From Liopterus haemorrhoidalis (lineage: Eukaryota; Arthropoda; Insecta; Coleoptera; Dytiscidae), in contig OZ020611.1 in the NCBI GenBank assembly GCA_963971575.1, forward strand, positions 61,971,381 to 62,035,380: 64,000 nt of DNA, in the 5' to 3' direction. This document shows positions 43,041-55,172 of the stretch, piece after piece; positions within the stretch are counted from its first letter, which is position 1, and the number at the start of each line of letters is the position of its first letter. The notes beneath the pieces were generated by a model. It had not been told where the DNA came from and made no database searches. It saw nothing but the letters and a program-made list of their open reading frames with translations. The translations under genes and the position numbers were made by a program.

Positions 43041-43685
43041 AAAATACAAAAACCTGCAACACAGTAGTCGAAAACTGCTTACCTTTATTATTATTGTCGT
43101 ACGTTTATACGTCCTGGTTGCAATGGTCTTTCTGTAAACAATGATACATAAATGCGTACATATGTCCTTGTGTAGGCGACATTACTGCTCGCCGCAGTTC
43201 CTTATTAGTTCTTATTGTTAATCTGCTCATTACTGTACAATGTACCATCCCTAAAGGTCATTTGAAATGTTATCTGTATTTTGTTAACAAGCTCTAAGTA
43301 CATGCGATTCCTTTAGATATAATAATAGAGAGCACGCACGTAAAAAATTGTAATATAACTAGATCTGTAGATCAGTGCCGTTACATATACTTTTTAGTAT
43401 CTATATTATGATAGTGTAGCGGCATATGGTTTACGTCGCTTGTAACAAATTCTTAGAATTCAATATTCGTAGAAGTACCAGATTTCTAAAATATATGTTA
43501 TTGATAATTTCCCGACCGGACTTCTTCAAAGTAACATTTTTATGTTTACAAACTTACCTACGAATATTCGTACAGTCAACATCGTTTCATCTTAAAATAC
43601 AAAATCATTTAAAAACAGTAACACTGTTTTTTTTGTTCTGTCTAAAATTCTACTCAACAGAATTTCAGGTAAACTAGAGAAATGA
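43041..43685. other. No recognisable feature
   Basis: AT-rich, ends where the LINE relic begins. No gene is supportable. Confidence 0.5.
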
Positions 43686-44838
43686 ATGCGTCGGGAACAA
43701 GCTGGTTTTCGCCCTGGTCGATCCTGTACTGACCACATAAATACATTGCTCATAATTATTGAAAAATCAGTAGAGTGGCAGACCCCACTCTATCTGGTGT
43801 TCATAGACTTTAAGCAAGCATTCGACAGGGTCAGTCAAAAGGCAATCTGGAATATCTTGGAACATGTTGGGTCCCTATTACAATTATTATCCTCATAAAA
43901 GAACTATACCGTGAAGCAAGTTCGCAGGTTATGCATAATGGGATGAGAAGTAAAAGTATTGCCGTCAAAAGCGGAGTTGAGCAAGGCTGCCTACTATCCC
44001 CTCTATTATTTAATAACGAATTAGAACACAGAGGCATACAGTGGGACTTCCAAAACTGAAAGTTTTGAGTTATGCAAACGATATATATCTTCTGACACAT
44101 AATTATGAAGATATGCAAGCCAAACTTGAAAGTATGAGTACTTTAGCAAATTTAGTTGGCTTAAGCATAAATAGAGCGAAAACCAGAGTAATGCGGATTG
44201 GTACCAATAACATCAATAGATTTTCCATCAACGGTAAAGACTTAGAAGATGTGGAAGAATTCTGCTACTTAATAACGAGAGATGGAGGAACTTCGAGGGA
44301 CATGAACAACAGAATACTTAAAACTCAACAAGCATTCGGTTTATTGAAAGAAGTCTGGAAATCCAATAAGATCTCTCGCAACACTAAGGTACGCATATTT
44401 AAAACCAATGTAAAATCAGTTCTGATGTATGGTTGCGAAACTTGGAAAATCACTAAACCAATTACCCATAACCTCCAAGTTTTTCTTAATAGATGTCTGC
44501 GCAGAATTTTTTGCATTCTTTGGTCAGATCATATTCTCAATACTCATCTTTGGGAATCGACAACACAAAAACCTATCCCTTTGGAAATTCAGGCAAGAAA
44601 GTGGAATTGGATTGGGCATACCCTCCGGAAGGCAGTAAACGACATCTACAGAATGGTATTAGAGTGGAACCCTCAGGGAAGGCATCGGAGAGGTCGCCCT
44701 GTATCCACCTGGATGAGAACAATACACAAAGAACTTGATGTCCACGGAACTACCTGGCACCAGGTGAAGAGGCTCGCTTTTCACAGAAACGGATGGCGCG
44801 AGTTTGTAAAGGCCCTATGCTCCAGCGAAGAAACCTAA
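43686..44838 (+). pseudogene. RTE-like LINE reverse transcriptase, 5'-truncated and frameshifted
   Basis: The first frame (43686-43898) reads REQAGFRPGRSCTDHI and LVFIDFKQAFDRV (motif A, Asp). After a shift near 43870, IIKELYREASSQVMHNG and SGVEQGCLLSPLLF (motif B) follow. The long frame 44041-44838 begins with YANDIYLL, where the catalytic YADD is YAND. It continues through a complete C-terminus: TRVMRIGTNNINRFSING, LMYGCETWKITK, RCLRRIFCILW, RKWNWIGHTLRK, EWNPQGRHRRGRP and a final VKALCSSEE. The endonuclease is missing. This is close in style to RTE/SR-type LINEs (family knowledge). Confidence 0.9.
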
Positions 44839-45194
44839 TACACAGTATATATATATACACGGAAAATTATTTGGGATAAAGAAGAAAGCGAGTCAAACAC
44901 GATTCACAGCGACTATGCCTATTATAAGTGCTCATGATCGTGTCTGACCGACAGTAAATCTGTATCCGTTTCTCTAAGGTGGATATTAAGCGGATCTCAT
45001 ATAGATATATTTGGATTAGTTATAAGCTTGCATCTAAAAATGCTCAAGGAAGAGTAAATTCGTATTTAGTCCAGCATCAATCACATTACTTACCGGCGGT
45101 TTTAGAACAGTCTAGTATACATTAAATATTGGAGTAAAATTAATCAAAGACAATGAATGAATGATTTTGAACTCAACCAAATTGTGTGTCTGTG
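44839..45194. other. No recognisable feature
   Basis: A TATATA run follows the LINE relic at 44847-44858. No gene. Confidence 0.5.
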
Positions 45195-45196
45195 TA

Positions 45197-45677
45197 TGAA
45201 CATGTAGAAAGATTGTTTCCGGTGCTTATAAACGGGCGTTTAATTAGGCTGTTGTCGGCGCTTGTTGACACCGTTTAGTAGATACGTAGAAAAATTATTA
45301 CCAGTGCCTGTTTAACAAAATGTCTTCATCAAAAAGTAGCCTGGATTATCATAAATGTCCCTGTAGTTGCTTGGGGGAGTGATATATCTACTAAAATAAA
45401 TTTATAACAGGATAATAAAATTTGTTCTGCCAATGAGTAATTGTAAATGTCGGTAATTCGCAAAATCAACAAAATATCAGAAAAATGATTGTCAGCTTCT
45501 TGTAAGTTGATAAATAATATTTCAAAGATTCCTGTTACTCATCGGTGTATGTTTCACGCGCCAACAAGCGTTCTACGTGCCAGGGTATAACTGAAAGTTA
45601 AGCAATATTTATTCTCGCTGGTCGGCGCAAGTTAGCAACCTCTTATAGGCACCGATAACAATCTTTCTACGTGTTCG
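45197..45677. mobile_element. TA-flanked MITE with ~45-bp TIRs
   Basis: TGAACATGTAGAAAGATTGT at the left and, read inward, CGAACACGTAGAAAGATTGT at the right begin inverted arms of ~45 bp, with a few mismatches. TA is at 45195-45196 and 45678-45679, pointing to the Tc1/mariner group. The motif ACGTAGAAA recurs further in. Non-coding. Confidence 0.75.
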
Positions 45678-45679
45678 TA

Positions 45680-47611
45680 CCCTCAGTTTGCATGCTTTGG
45701 TTTGTAGAAATAGCACGACATATCTAAGGTCGTTCGTTTTTCTACTGCAATGTAAGAGCCATATCCGTATCCGTGGATCGGGAAGCACATAATCCGTATC
45801 CGCAGATCAGGACGCACACGAAAATCTCAAAAAAGTCCCACTAAAAACGAGAAATAAATAATTTTGTTTTTAATTATATTGAACCAATGGAATATCTATT
45901 AAATATGCAGTGAGGGGATAGGAATTTTCGTTCAATAGTTGATTGGATGACTATATTTTGATAGTAGCTCTTTGGGCGGCAAAGGAAATGTTCGGCTCAA
46001 ATATTAATCGGTATTAATCGGTAAACAGCACTGATCTTTATTCACTTATTTAGCAAAACTATGATTAGTCTATGTGGAACGAGACAATATCTATATTAAT
46101 TTTTTTTTATTTTTGCCAATATTTATGAACTTTATTATTTTGGTTTATTTATTTTTGCTTTTTTACGAATCTATTTTAAAAACAGTTTGACATATTTTAA
46201 CCAAATTTAGTATGATAATAGAAATTCTAGACGTTCTTGAGTTATCGTGTATTTGTAAAACCAGGTTTGGAACAGAGGCCATATAGCATCTCAAAATTCT
46301 CATTCTAAGGGAGTGTTTCAGAATTAAAACTGTTAACTTAAAAACTTAAAATATCTTTTTAACATATTTTTTTAATTGCACCCGAAAGGAGTTGATTGCT
46401 ATTTTTTATTCTATAAAACGTCCCTTGGACATAGTCATAAAATTCGGCAAACATATTTTCTTCATGATGTAAGCACCCACAAACAAGAAATTTTTTGAAA
46501 TTCGACCCCTAAGGGGGTGAAGTATGGTGAAATATGATTTCAAGGATTCCTCAATGTATCTTGGAACCAATAAGATATAGACTTAGTTTCTGCTTATAAA
46601 GGTTACAAATATTTATAAACGAATTTCAGAATTTTGCCCTAAACAACCCTTAAATCTTCATTCGGGGTCAGTTGTAGAGCGCTTCGCAATTCCTATGTAT
46701 ATTAAGATAACATTCCGTTTTGGCATATAAGTGTCTTTTTAAAATCTTTAGAGTTTTTTTTAATAATTTCACCCCAATAGGGGCAAAATGCTTTTTTACT
46801 TTTTTATTCTTTTTGTTTTGATTTCCTTTTTTATTTATTTTTTTGCCATTTTGCGCCCCCCTTCAAGTGGCGCCTAGGGCACGTGCCATGCCTGCCATAT
46901 CCCCAGGTACGCCTCTGGATCCGGCACATCACTCACTACTAAATATCTACAATATCATTAAATATGTGAAAATTTACAATTCATAATAATTTTCTTAATC
47001 TTTCACATGTGAAGAATCCACTCATATTAATAATAAAATGAAACTGAAAAAAGAACAAATGTCTGTTAACTGTATTATAATAATGACGCTACTATATTTA
47101 TCTTTTAAGTAAAACAGTAACACTTTCTTTTCGAACATTAACTTAAATAAAATGTGCAACCTAGTTTCAATGTTTCATAACAATAAAACAATGGCAAAGT
47201 ATAGCGTACGAACGAATTGAAATATAAAATACCGTTACAACTCTCAGACGTTTGAAATTAAAACTTCACTTTTTAACGTGCAGACACATAATAAAAGCGA
47301 AAAGCTAACGTTACTCACTGTTAATTTCACTTTCAGTGTCTTCCAGATGTTTCAAGTCCTTCAATTAATCGCCGCACAGAATACGTTTTTATTTCAAGGT
47401 CACTAGTACGATGAAAAGATTTAACTGCGACCAATTGTTCATTTCCTGATAAGTATACATGTTAAGCATATGTATCAAGCTAATCATTGCCTGCTCCCTC
47501 ACTTTTGTTTCTTTCACTATTTACTTACCGTAAAACGGGGCGAACTTGACCATTTTCTAGATTCAAATTATCATATCTTTGTCGACGTTAATAAATGTTT
47601 TATGTTTTTCT
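45680..47611. other. No gene; lone hAT-like end near 46840-46920
   Basis: AT-rich. TTTGCGCCCCCCTTCAAGTG, GGCGCCTAGGGCACGTGCC and CAGGTACGCCTCTGG resemble the right end of an insect hAT-type element, but no left partner is seen. AATTCGACCCCTAAGGGGGT at 46500-46520 belongs to an unidentified repeat. Confidence 0.45.
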
Positions 47612-47619
47612 TACTAGGA

Positions 47620-47916
47620 CAGTGTTTCTCTACCAAGAACGCACCGCGGACCAGTAAAATACATAATTTTCTAACGCGGACCACTAATAATAATTGTTGG
47701 TTCAATTTTTGCAAGAAAACAAATATATTTAATGTGGTACTAAATATATTTGTTTATTAGTAAAAAATCACAGAAAGGTTACAAAAAATAAATAAAATAT
47801 AAATTATTTAAATAAAAAATGTGCATAAAAATAACAAAATAACTGCAAAAAATCATACACAAAACCTTTCGCGGACCACTAAAATTTTTCTACGGACCAC
47901 CTGTTGAGAAACACTG
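47620..47916. mobile_element. Uninterrupted 297-bp hAT-type MITE
   Basis: CAGTGTTTCTCTACCAAG on the left and CACCTGTTGAGAAACACTG on the right. The exact duplication TACTAGGA is at 47612-47619 and 47917-47924. This is the intact reference copy for the interrupted members at 732-2116 and, in the other orientation, 7302-8568. Confidence 0.93.
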
Positions 47917-47937
47917 TACTAGGACATAGGTATTGAG

Positions 47938-49303
47938 CAGTGGCGCAGCCAGGATTTTGTCAAAATCACTTGAGCTTATTGGAGGGGGAAAATATATTTA
48001 AAAATGTGAAATATACTCTCTTCCCCTTTTCTGTCTATAAAAATGTCAAGAAACCGTTCGGAATATTCATCAAGTTCGGTCACTGCTTATCATTTTGTAT
48101 GTAAAATAGACTGCGACCTAAATCAGTTCGACACCCCTGCTGTTGGATATTGATGTTTATATCAAATAATTATTCCATTATTTGTTTATAAAAAATGTAA
48201 TTGTTAAACCATGTATCAAAAACTTTCACTTGATTTTTTCTTCGATAAATACATATTTATTTATATTTTTCGCCGGATATATTTTGGAAGTCTCAATTTT
48301 CCTCTTACTTATGTTCAGTTCTCTAAATCAACCGCTTGGCCACAATTTGTACCGAACGAACAGACTCATGGGACGGAATAAGGATTTCTTGATTAAACCT
48401 ACGAAAACATGCATTTTCTGTTAATTTCAACACTAATCATAATAAAATATGACTTATTATTATTGTAAAATACGTTATTTTGCTGTACGATTATGATAAA
48501 TTTGTTAAATTTTCATTTCATTAGACCTTCAAAGGGGGCTTGTGTACCCTCCCTAAAAAATCATAATTTCAAAAATACCTAAGAAGATATTGATGTTCAC
48601 ATTTATCTACAAAATAAAACCAAATACCGATTTTAAGAGCGCGATTGTCTCCAAAACTACTCTCTTTATTATATTTCTACTATTTCTACTCTATTTCACG
48701 TTTGAGGTGTCATTTTAAAATTACATTCTGAAGGTTATACCGAAGTCAGATTTCCACTTTATCTTATCTGAATCGAGTAATTAGTTGTTTAAAACAGTTT
48801 TATCATTTGACTGGGCGGATATTTTAGTCGATGTGTCAGGGGGAAAAAGGATCAACGCTCCCCTTCATATAATTCGTTATAGCATATTTGGAAAGTGATG
48901 TATTTTCACTCGAACAATAATTATGTCACTTTATCAAGAGTAGGCAATCTTAAAAAAATGTTTACAATGAAGTAATTAAAAAATTAATTACTGTTGTGGT
49001 TAGCAAATTTTTTCTTCAACTCTCCGAGCAGCGCCGTGTAATCTGTGGTCCGGGAGGGGCCCAGGCCCGTCCCCCCCTTGGCTGCGCCACTGGTTGTGGT
49101 TAACAAATTTTATCTTCAACTCTCCGAGCAGCGCCGTGTAATTTGCTGGTCCTTGGAGAGGCCCAAGCCCGTCAGCCCCCCCTTAGCTGCGCCACTGGTT
49201 GTGCTTAACAAATTTTATCTTCAACTCTTTGAGCAGCGCCGTGTAATCTGCTGGTCTTGGGAGGGGCCCAGGCCCGTCGGCCACCCCCTTGGCTGCGCCA
49301 CTG
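47938..49303. mobile_element. hAT-type element with amplified right end
   Basis: CAGTGGCGCAGCCAGG on the left and, read inward, CAGTGGCGCAGCCAAGGGGG on the right. The exact duplication GTATTGAG is at 47930-47937 and 49304-49311. About 48170-48430 is a decayed piece of the 1.1-kb repeat. The last ~310 bp consist of three tandem ~105-bp units, each ending in GCTGCGCCACTGGTTGTG. No transposase is recognised. Confidence 0.9.
48990..49303. repeat. Three tandem ~105-bp units at a transposon end
   Basis: GCTGCGCCACTGG occurs at 49081, 49186 and 49292. Between occurrences is TTAACAAATTTTATCTTCAA, CTCCGAGCAGCGCCGTGTAA and GGCCCAGGCCCGTC. Each unit therefore contains a copy of the element's terminus. 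Confidence 0.9.
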
Positions 49304-49311
49304 GTATTGAG

Positions 49312-49792
49312 GCTCTCTATCAATAACTATAACATTTTTCATTTTTTTGAACGTTAGCAATGTTATTTCCCGGCCGGAGGGATATTCCATTTTGCTTACG
49401 AGACAACTCTTACGGATAAAAAGGTGAACTTTTATGCGTTATTTATATTGATTATTTATTATTTCTTTATCTACTTTAATGTCTCAAACAATTATGGAGA
49501 GTATGATGGCAATTTGAAAAGTTTATGACATGGTGTAAAAATTTGGATGTATCATGGATATATGAGGTAACATTCAACGTGATATCACAAAATTCAAAAT
49601 CGGTGTCCCCTCTTTAATGAATGTATAAAATAAAATCATTAATTTAATCTGAAACCTGATATGTACCATCTAAAACGCACAAAAACACATGAAATGGTAC
49701 ATAGAATTGATCAATGATCTTCCATTTATAGAAGTTCGTCAATAAGAGGTTTTAGGTTATTATTTGGAAAATTAAAATTTGCATGCTTAAAA
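49312..49792. other. No recognisable feature
   Basis: AT-rich spacer; no gene or element with ends. Confidence 0.5.
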
Positions 49793-50324
49793 ATTTATGT
49801 GAAGTGTGAATTTTCACACATTTCAGGGTTTCGTAGGTATTTAATAAGTGTAAGAAGTCAACAGAATGCTGAGTCTGAAATGTCAAGGAGATTTTTTGTT
49901 TCTTTATAATCACATCAAAATCAACAGTTTTTTTATGATTCCATATATTTTTTTAAAACTAATTATATAACTTTAAAAATTTCGACACAATGAAATTTGA
50001 ATTAATAAATCCGAGCGATTCTTTCTGAATTTGCTTCGTATCTAAGTCTGTATTATATCAATAAGAAATATATTGATACATCGCTTCATATTTTTTCAAT
50101 TCCCGAAACGTATTTCTCACTATTAACAATGCTCTATTTGTTAAGTATTTCACTACTATAAATAATTGATTCCTCTTTGATACCTTAGAAACAAGACGTA
50201 TAACAGCAGGCGGAACTTGAACAGATGAACTCAATCCTCATCTGTTAAACTGTTTTCATTATATTTTTAATTTCAAAAAAAGACATCTATCTAAAAAAAT
50301 TGATGTGAAGTGTGAATTTTCAAC

Positions 50325-50357
<33 letters not shown>

Positions 50358-51512
50358 AGACATTTTTTTTTATATATAATCACATCAAAATCAAAAGATT
50401 TTTGATAATAATTTTTATTCGATATTTGAGTACTAACTAACAGCTTCCATTTAATCTGTTTAAAATAAATTTAAATAATTTGCGAATATTACGTCATTAT
50501 AAAATGTAAATTAAAAAATCCTGGCGATTTTTTCTACACGCCTGATGATCGAGTTTATGCTTCATATCGCCTCGATTCGTTCTCACCTGTTAACATTTTT
50601 TTTATTATATTTTTAATAACAAAAAAAGACATACTTACCCTACCTTAGTCATAAATACAAAAAATCCATAACTTTACTAGCCATAATTTAGCCATGAATT
50701 AAATAAATAATTAATTTTGTCTAAAACACAATACCTGCAATATTTTCCAAAACCGAAATCTGATCAAAAATTCCTCACGTACGTTTTCGGATTAAATCAA
50801 TGTACATTACTTATGTTTTTTTTTCAGATTTTTAGTTTAACCCCCTTGGGTAAAAAGCGGCGGTACAAGAACATTTTAGTCATATTTTTGTCTAAAATCG
50901 AGTTAAAAGAAAAAAAATTTAAAAAACCACTTCCCATCCTCAATACACGTATTAAGAACTTCCTTTTGATACCACACAATAATTTTAAAAAAATAATAAT
51001 TTTTTTTAACGCCACAAAAAACTCGATGTTTTCTAAAAACTAATTTGATAAAAAATTCCTGTTGAACTATTCCGGTTCCCATCAATGTACATTATGGATT
51101 TTTTTCAGATTTTTAGATCTACCCCTCTGGAAGATATGATGGTGGACAAAAGTTTATTTACATATTTTTCTCAAAAATATCGTAAAAAAATTGATTTTTC
51201 AAAAATAAAAATTTGCTTGTCTATCCACGAATTAAGAGGTATTATTTGATACCAGCACACTCTCAAATTAAAAAAAAATATATAATTTTTTTCATTTATA
51301 CATATTTGTTTATATTTACCTATGGATGTGTTTTTTTGAACTCTCAGTATTTTTCCTATATGTGGGTCAAAGAGTTGTATATAAACATACCAAATTTCAG
51401 CTTTCTATGTTAAGCTGTTTTGCTACAATTTCTACCGTACAGACAGATAGACAGACACATGAGTGTCGTTATAAGAGTTTTTTGGTGGTTATACCTACAA
51501 AACTCTAAAAAG
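49793..51512. repeat. Composite of the 1.1-kb repeat family
   Basis: Starts like copy B (ATGTGAAGTGTGAATTTTCA), includes a second, truncated start at ~50292-50325 followed by an (ATT)n run, and ends with decayed right halves at ~50740-51000 and ~51030-51512. The last contains a short GACAGATAGACAGACAC run. It appears to be overlapping insertions or internal duplications of one family. Confidence 0.6.
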
Positions 51513-51559
51513 ACTATCTTAGCCATATGCGAGCACTATTCTCAAGTATAAAGTATGAA

Positions 51560-51630
51560 ATGAGAAGCAGACGATTACAGTGGCTAGGTCACGTAAGGCT
51601 AATGAAAGGTATCATAATGGTGAAGGTTAT
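51560..51630 (+). pseudogene. Small LINE C-terminal fragment
   Basis: The frame reads MRSRRLQWLGHVRLMKG. R-x-L-x-W-L-G-H-V is the conserved motif near the C-terminus of many LINE reverse transcriptases. Only about 20 codons survive. Confidence 0.55.
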
Positions 51631-52366
51631 CTTAACATCTCCTCTTGATTAATTAATTAGCATCCTGATTGAGACTCTATTGTCTTATTTTTTACAAATT
51701 TACTTTTACAGTCTGATCACATTACAATGTCTAAAGGTGTGTAAAAATGAAAGGGTATAAATTTTTAATCAATATCCAATATTAACATAATGTTTATTCA
51801 ATGGAAATGAAGAATAAATCTCAATTTTAATCTCAAGATATACTCTTATTTAATGAGTATTCCGTCCCACGTTTTCAAATACTTTTCAAGGACAATTATT
51901 TGTAAAAAATCATAATAACCGTTTTGATAATTTAAATAGCATAGCTAAATTAAATTACAATATTTCCTGCTTGTTAAAATTTCATGTAGGCGTTGATTGG
52001 TCATCCAACTTTTCCCACTGTTTATAATAGGATTTTGTTTTGAAAACAGTGATTCCCCGAATTCTTGGAAGCGATAGAATTCTTCTTATTTTTTTTTTCT
52101 GCAACCTGCAATTTTCTAGTCCTAAACGTAGGTCTCCCGTAAATCTTCAAAAATACATCAAATTACCTATGTCCAATACAATTTTTGTCCAAGGCTTGGT
52201 TTACTAGTAACGAATTTTTTTAAATTTTAATGTTTAATAACTTCCGTTTCCGGTTTCGGATTTTAATAAAAAACAATAGGGTTCTTCCCAGTTATTAGGA
52301 GAATTTTTTAGTACCAGAACGAACTCTTTAAGTTAAACCGTTTTTGAGTTATCGTGAATAAACACA
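51631..52366. other. No recognisable feature
   Basis: AT-rich; no gene supported. Confidence 0.5.
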
Positions 52367-52510
52367 GACATACACACACACACACACAGACACACACACA
52401 TACGGATGGCAGGTTTTTTGGATTCCCTGGACCATGAAACGTGGCAATCAGTCAAAATCTCGAAATCGAAAATTTTCGCGATTACAATACTTGCCCCTTA
52501 TATATTAATA
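52367..52510. repeat. (CA)n/(CAGA) microsatellite and dispersed-repeat tail
   Basis: CACACACACACAGACACACA is followed by ATACGGATGGCAGG, TCAGTCAAAATCTCGAAATC and ACAATACTTGCCCCTTATATA, paralleling the tail at 42710-42810. Confidence 0.7.
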
Positions 52511-52514
52511 TATA

Positions 52515-52665
52515 TAATGGCCCGGGGTTTATTGGTTGTTTAATGGCACGGCGGTTGTTGTCCAGAGGGTTAATGGCACGGGGGGTTATTGAGATGGGGG
52601 GTAATGTCCCGGGGGTTATTGACGGGGGGGGGGGTTAATGTCCCGGGGGTTAGCGTCCTAGAACC
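52515..52665. repeat. G-rich degenerate minisatellite
   Basis: Units of about 17-25 bp, such as TAATGTCCCGGGGGTTATTG and TTAATGGCACGGGGGG, repeat six or seven times. Four or more G-runs of at least four bases lie close together on the plus strand, so a G-quadruplex is possible. Confidence 0.75.
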
Positions 52666-53639
52666 TCTAAAAACATACGATCCACGTTGAGCAGTGCAGG
52701 GCAAATGGAGTAGTTCTTTTTCATACTCTCTAATAGGTTATCCCAATAATACTATCATTTTCTTGCTTGGCGAGGTTGCCAGCTGTAAACGCGCTGATCG
52801 TTGAAAACACGGTACCAATGTTTATTCATTTTTCCCTGATACTCGTTCAATTTAATTTGCATGAATTATTAACAAAGGAATATAAAATTACGCATAATAT
52901 TTTGGGTTCATTGGCATTCTTCACACTTTTACAACATATGGCAACACCGCTCCCGTGTCCTATAAAAGCATTACTGCATTCTAACGTTCGAACGGACTAT
53001 AGACCTTTTATTAGAATCATTTCAAGCACAAGTTCACGACCACGATGGCTTTCTGAAATTCCCTCAAGCTAAAATTTAAAACGTATGCAAATTTAGAACT
53101 GCGTCGCAAAACTGAAATTACAGAATTCGTAATATGAGCTATTTATTAATTTTAAAAAGATAGCTTGTAGAAATTCAAAACATTTTTGTTGTTTTATATT
53201 TTTGAATAAAACTATAAAATAACCATTGTAAAAACAATTTTAATAAAAGTACTGCCTTACCTTTATCATAATTTGTTTACTATAAAAATAACAAAAATAA
53301 CGCAAGTTTTAACATTAAACAAAAGTTCAAAACGTGTCTAGTTTACATTTTAAATCCAGTCTGACGTTATTTATTAGAAATTGTATTGACGTAGTGACAT
53401 TATACATCTTGTTTTTTTGTAAAATTCTATATTCATGAAATAAATTTATCATGTTAATTTTACTTTCAAGACAGATTTCTATCTATCGTATCTCTCACTT
53501 TTCATGAGCTGTGGGATTAACTTTTGGACTCACTAACAAAAGTTCTCCATCTTCCTCACCAGACATCCCTGCTTTTGAAGATATAGTTGGATTAATTCCT
53601 TTTTTTTTCAACTCAACAACAATGCATAGATTCGCTTCG
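52666..53639. other. No recognisable feature
   Basis: A 101-codon open frame at 52767-53072 shows no domain, homology motif or unusual composition that I can recognise, and is not called as a gene. Confidence 0.45.
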
Positions 53640-54655
53640 TTCAACTTTTGGTAATGAAGCATCATCAGAAAAGATTGGTTTGCAGAATTTCGTCGTGGTT
53701 GTGCGTCCGTCAGTAATGAATCTCGTGAAGGTCGACCAAAATCGGTTATGATTCAAAAAAACATCGATGCTGTGCGCAAAATGATTGAAGAAGATCGGCA
53801 TGTGAGATAGAGGCATCCTTTGGCATATCGCGGACTGCAATATATTCGATTTTGCATAAACATTTAGCAGTGAAAAAGATCTGTTCCCGATGGATTCTGC
53901 ATATTTGACTGAATCTCAAAAAAAGGCTCGTGTTGATTGGTGTAAGAGAATGCTAAAAAAAATCAACCTAGGCACTGCAAAATCTGTATACAACATAGTT
54001 ACAGGTGATGAAACCTGCTTCACGAAGCACTTCTAAGAATATGATCGCTTGTTTCTTTGGTTGTACTGGACATGTCACAACCATTCCTTTAGAGCATCGG
54101 TTCCTAACCTGTGCTCCACGGAGCCCCAAGGGCTCCGCGTGCACTTCTCAGGGGCTCCGCAGACCTCCCAGGAAATAAAATAAATAAAATTTGAATAAAA
54201 TCAAAAGAATTAGAAATAAAAAACAGAATCAAATTAAGAAATCTGAAAATTACATTCTGAACGATAATTTGCCAAGTTGAATATCAGTCTGAATGATATC
54301 TGACTCTAGTCTATTTAGGACTAGCTGGAATGTGATCGACGAGATGCATTTTTGTTTTAATAATCTGAGTGTATTTTGATTATTACTTCATTTTATAAAA
54401 ATCTGTATATCTGTCAATAAGTAATCTGTGAAAAAGAAACGTGAATTTCTAGTGAAAAAATCTACACTCCCTTTGTAACATTACTTCTAAACACCATTAA
54501 TTTGTAAGACATAGGGTAGGCCTAAGAGGCTCCGCCATATAAATTGATTCCAAGAAGGGCTCCGCAAGTCAAAAAGGTTGGGAACCACTGCTTTAGAGGA
54601 TCGGAGAACAGTTAATGCTGAATGGTATACAACAATTTGTTTGCCAGAAGTCATC
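53640..54655 (+). pseudogene. Second copy of the 29.9-kb mariner family, heavily decayed
   Basis: The N-terminal region extends further left than in the other copy (KDWFAEFRRGC, then NESREGRPKSVMIQKNIDAV, RKMIEEDRH). Small indels and a ~100-bp deletion after GDET join it to FTKHF/ACFFGCTGH-type text. A hAT-type MITE interrupts it at 54095-54590. It resumes with RRTVNAEWYTTICLPEV and is cut at ~54655 by a GGCGCC-type MITE. Confidence 0.85.
54095..54590. mobile_element. hAT-type MITE nested in a mariner relic
   Basis: CATCGGTTCCTAACCTGTGC at the left and, read inward, CAGTGGTTCCCAACCTTTTT at the right. The exact duplication CTTTAGAG is at 54087-54094 and 54591-54598. GGGCTCCGC-type motifs recur near both ends. 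496 bp, non-coding. Confidence 0.92.
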
Positions 54656-55168
54656 GAGCACTGGCGGACACTTGTACTTGCGTACCATACAGACGATGTG
54701 TCGATGAAGCGTCAGTGCTGTCCAATTACAAAATTAGCGAACATGGGCCAACGTTTGTAAAATGGCGTCTGATTGTGAAAGTGAGGTTATGGTTGTAGCT
54801 TCGATATTCTTGCTTTTGATATTTAAATTAGATTAAACATATAAAAAATTACTGTTTACTTTAAGCAGACTTCATAATTAAGCAAAAATTGTTATACCCT
54901 TCCTTTTGAGTTCAACACTCTCGACTGATGTGATGACAAGTGTGTGCGCGTCGTGTGTACAGTTCTCGCATGCATATACAAGTCTGCACCGATGTTGGTC
55001 AAACTCCTTTGACTTGTGATAATAATACCGCCTCGGAAGCGAACGGCGGCCAGCGCCAAGCCCAGCTTACGTTGGCTGTGGCTTGTGACTTGTTGCCCAT
55101 ACACACGATCTGCGGAGCTAGACAAGTGTAAACATTGGTCATGAGTTACCACGCCGTCAGTAGGCGCC
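54656..55168. mobile_element. GGCGCC-ended MITE, copy 2, left-truncated
   Basis: Follows copy 1 (25074-25433) from GCACTGGCGGACACTTGTAC onward, lacking the first ~70 bp, and carries a longer middle. It ends with GTCAGTAGGCGCC immediately followed by TTAA (55169-55172), which is also the left target of the next element. Confidence 0.75.
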
Positions 55169-55172
55169 TTAA

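Noticed and set aside
52767..53072. 101-codon open frame as a possible host exon
   Set aside because: No recognisable domain, no splice context I could support, and frames of this length occur by chance in 64 kb.
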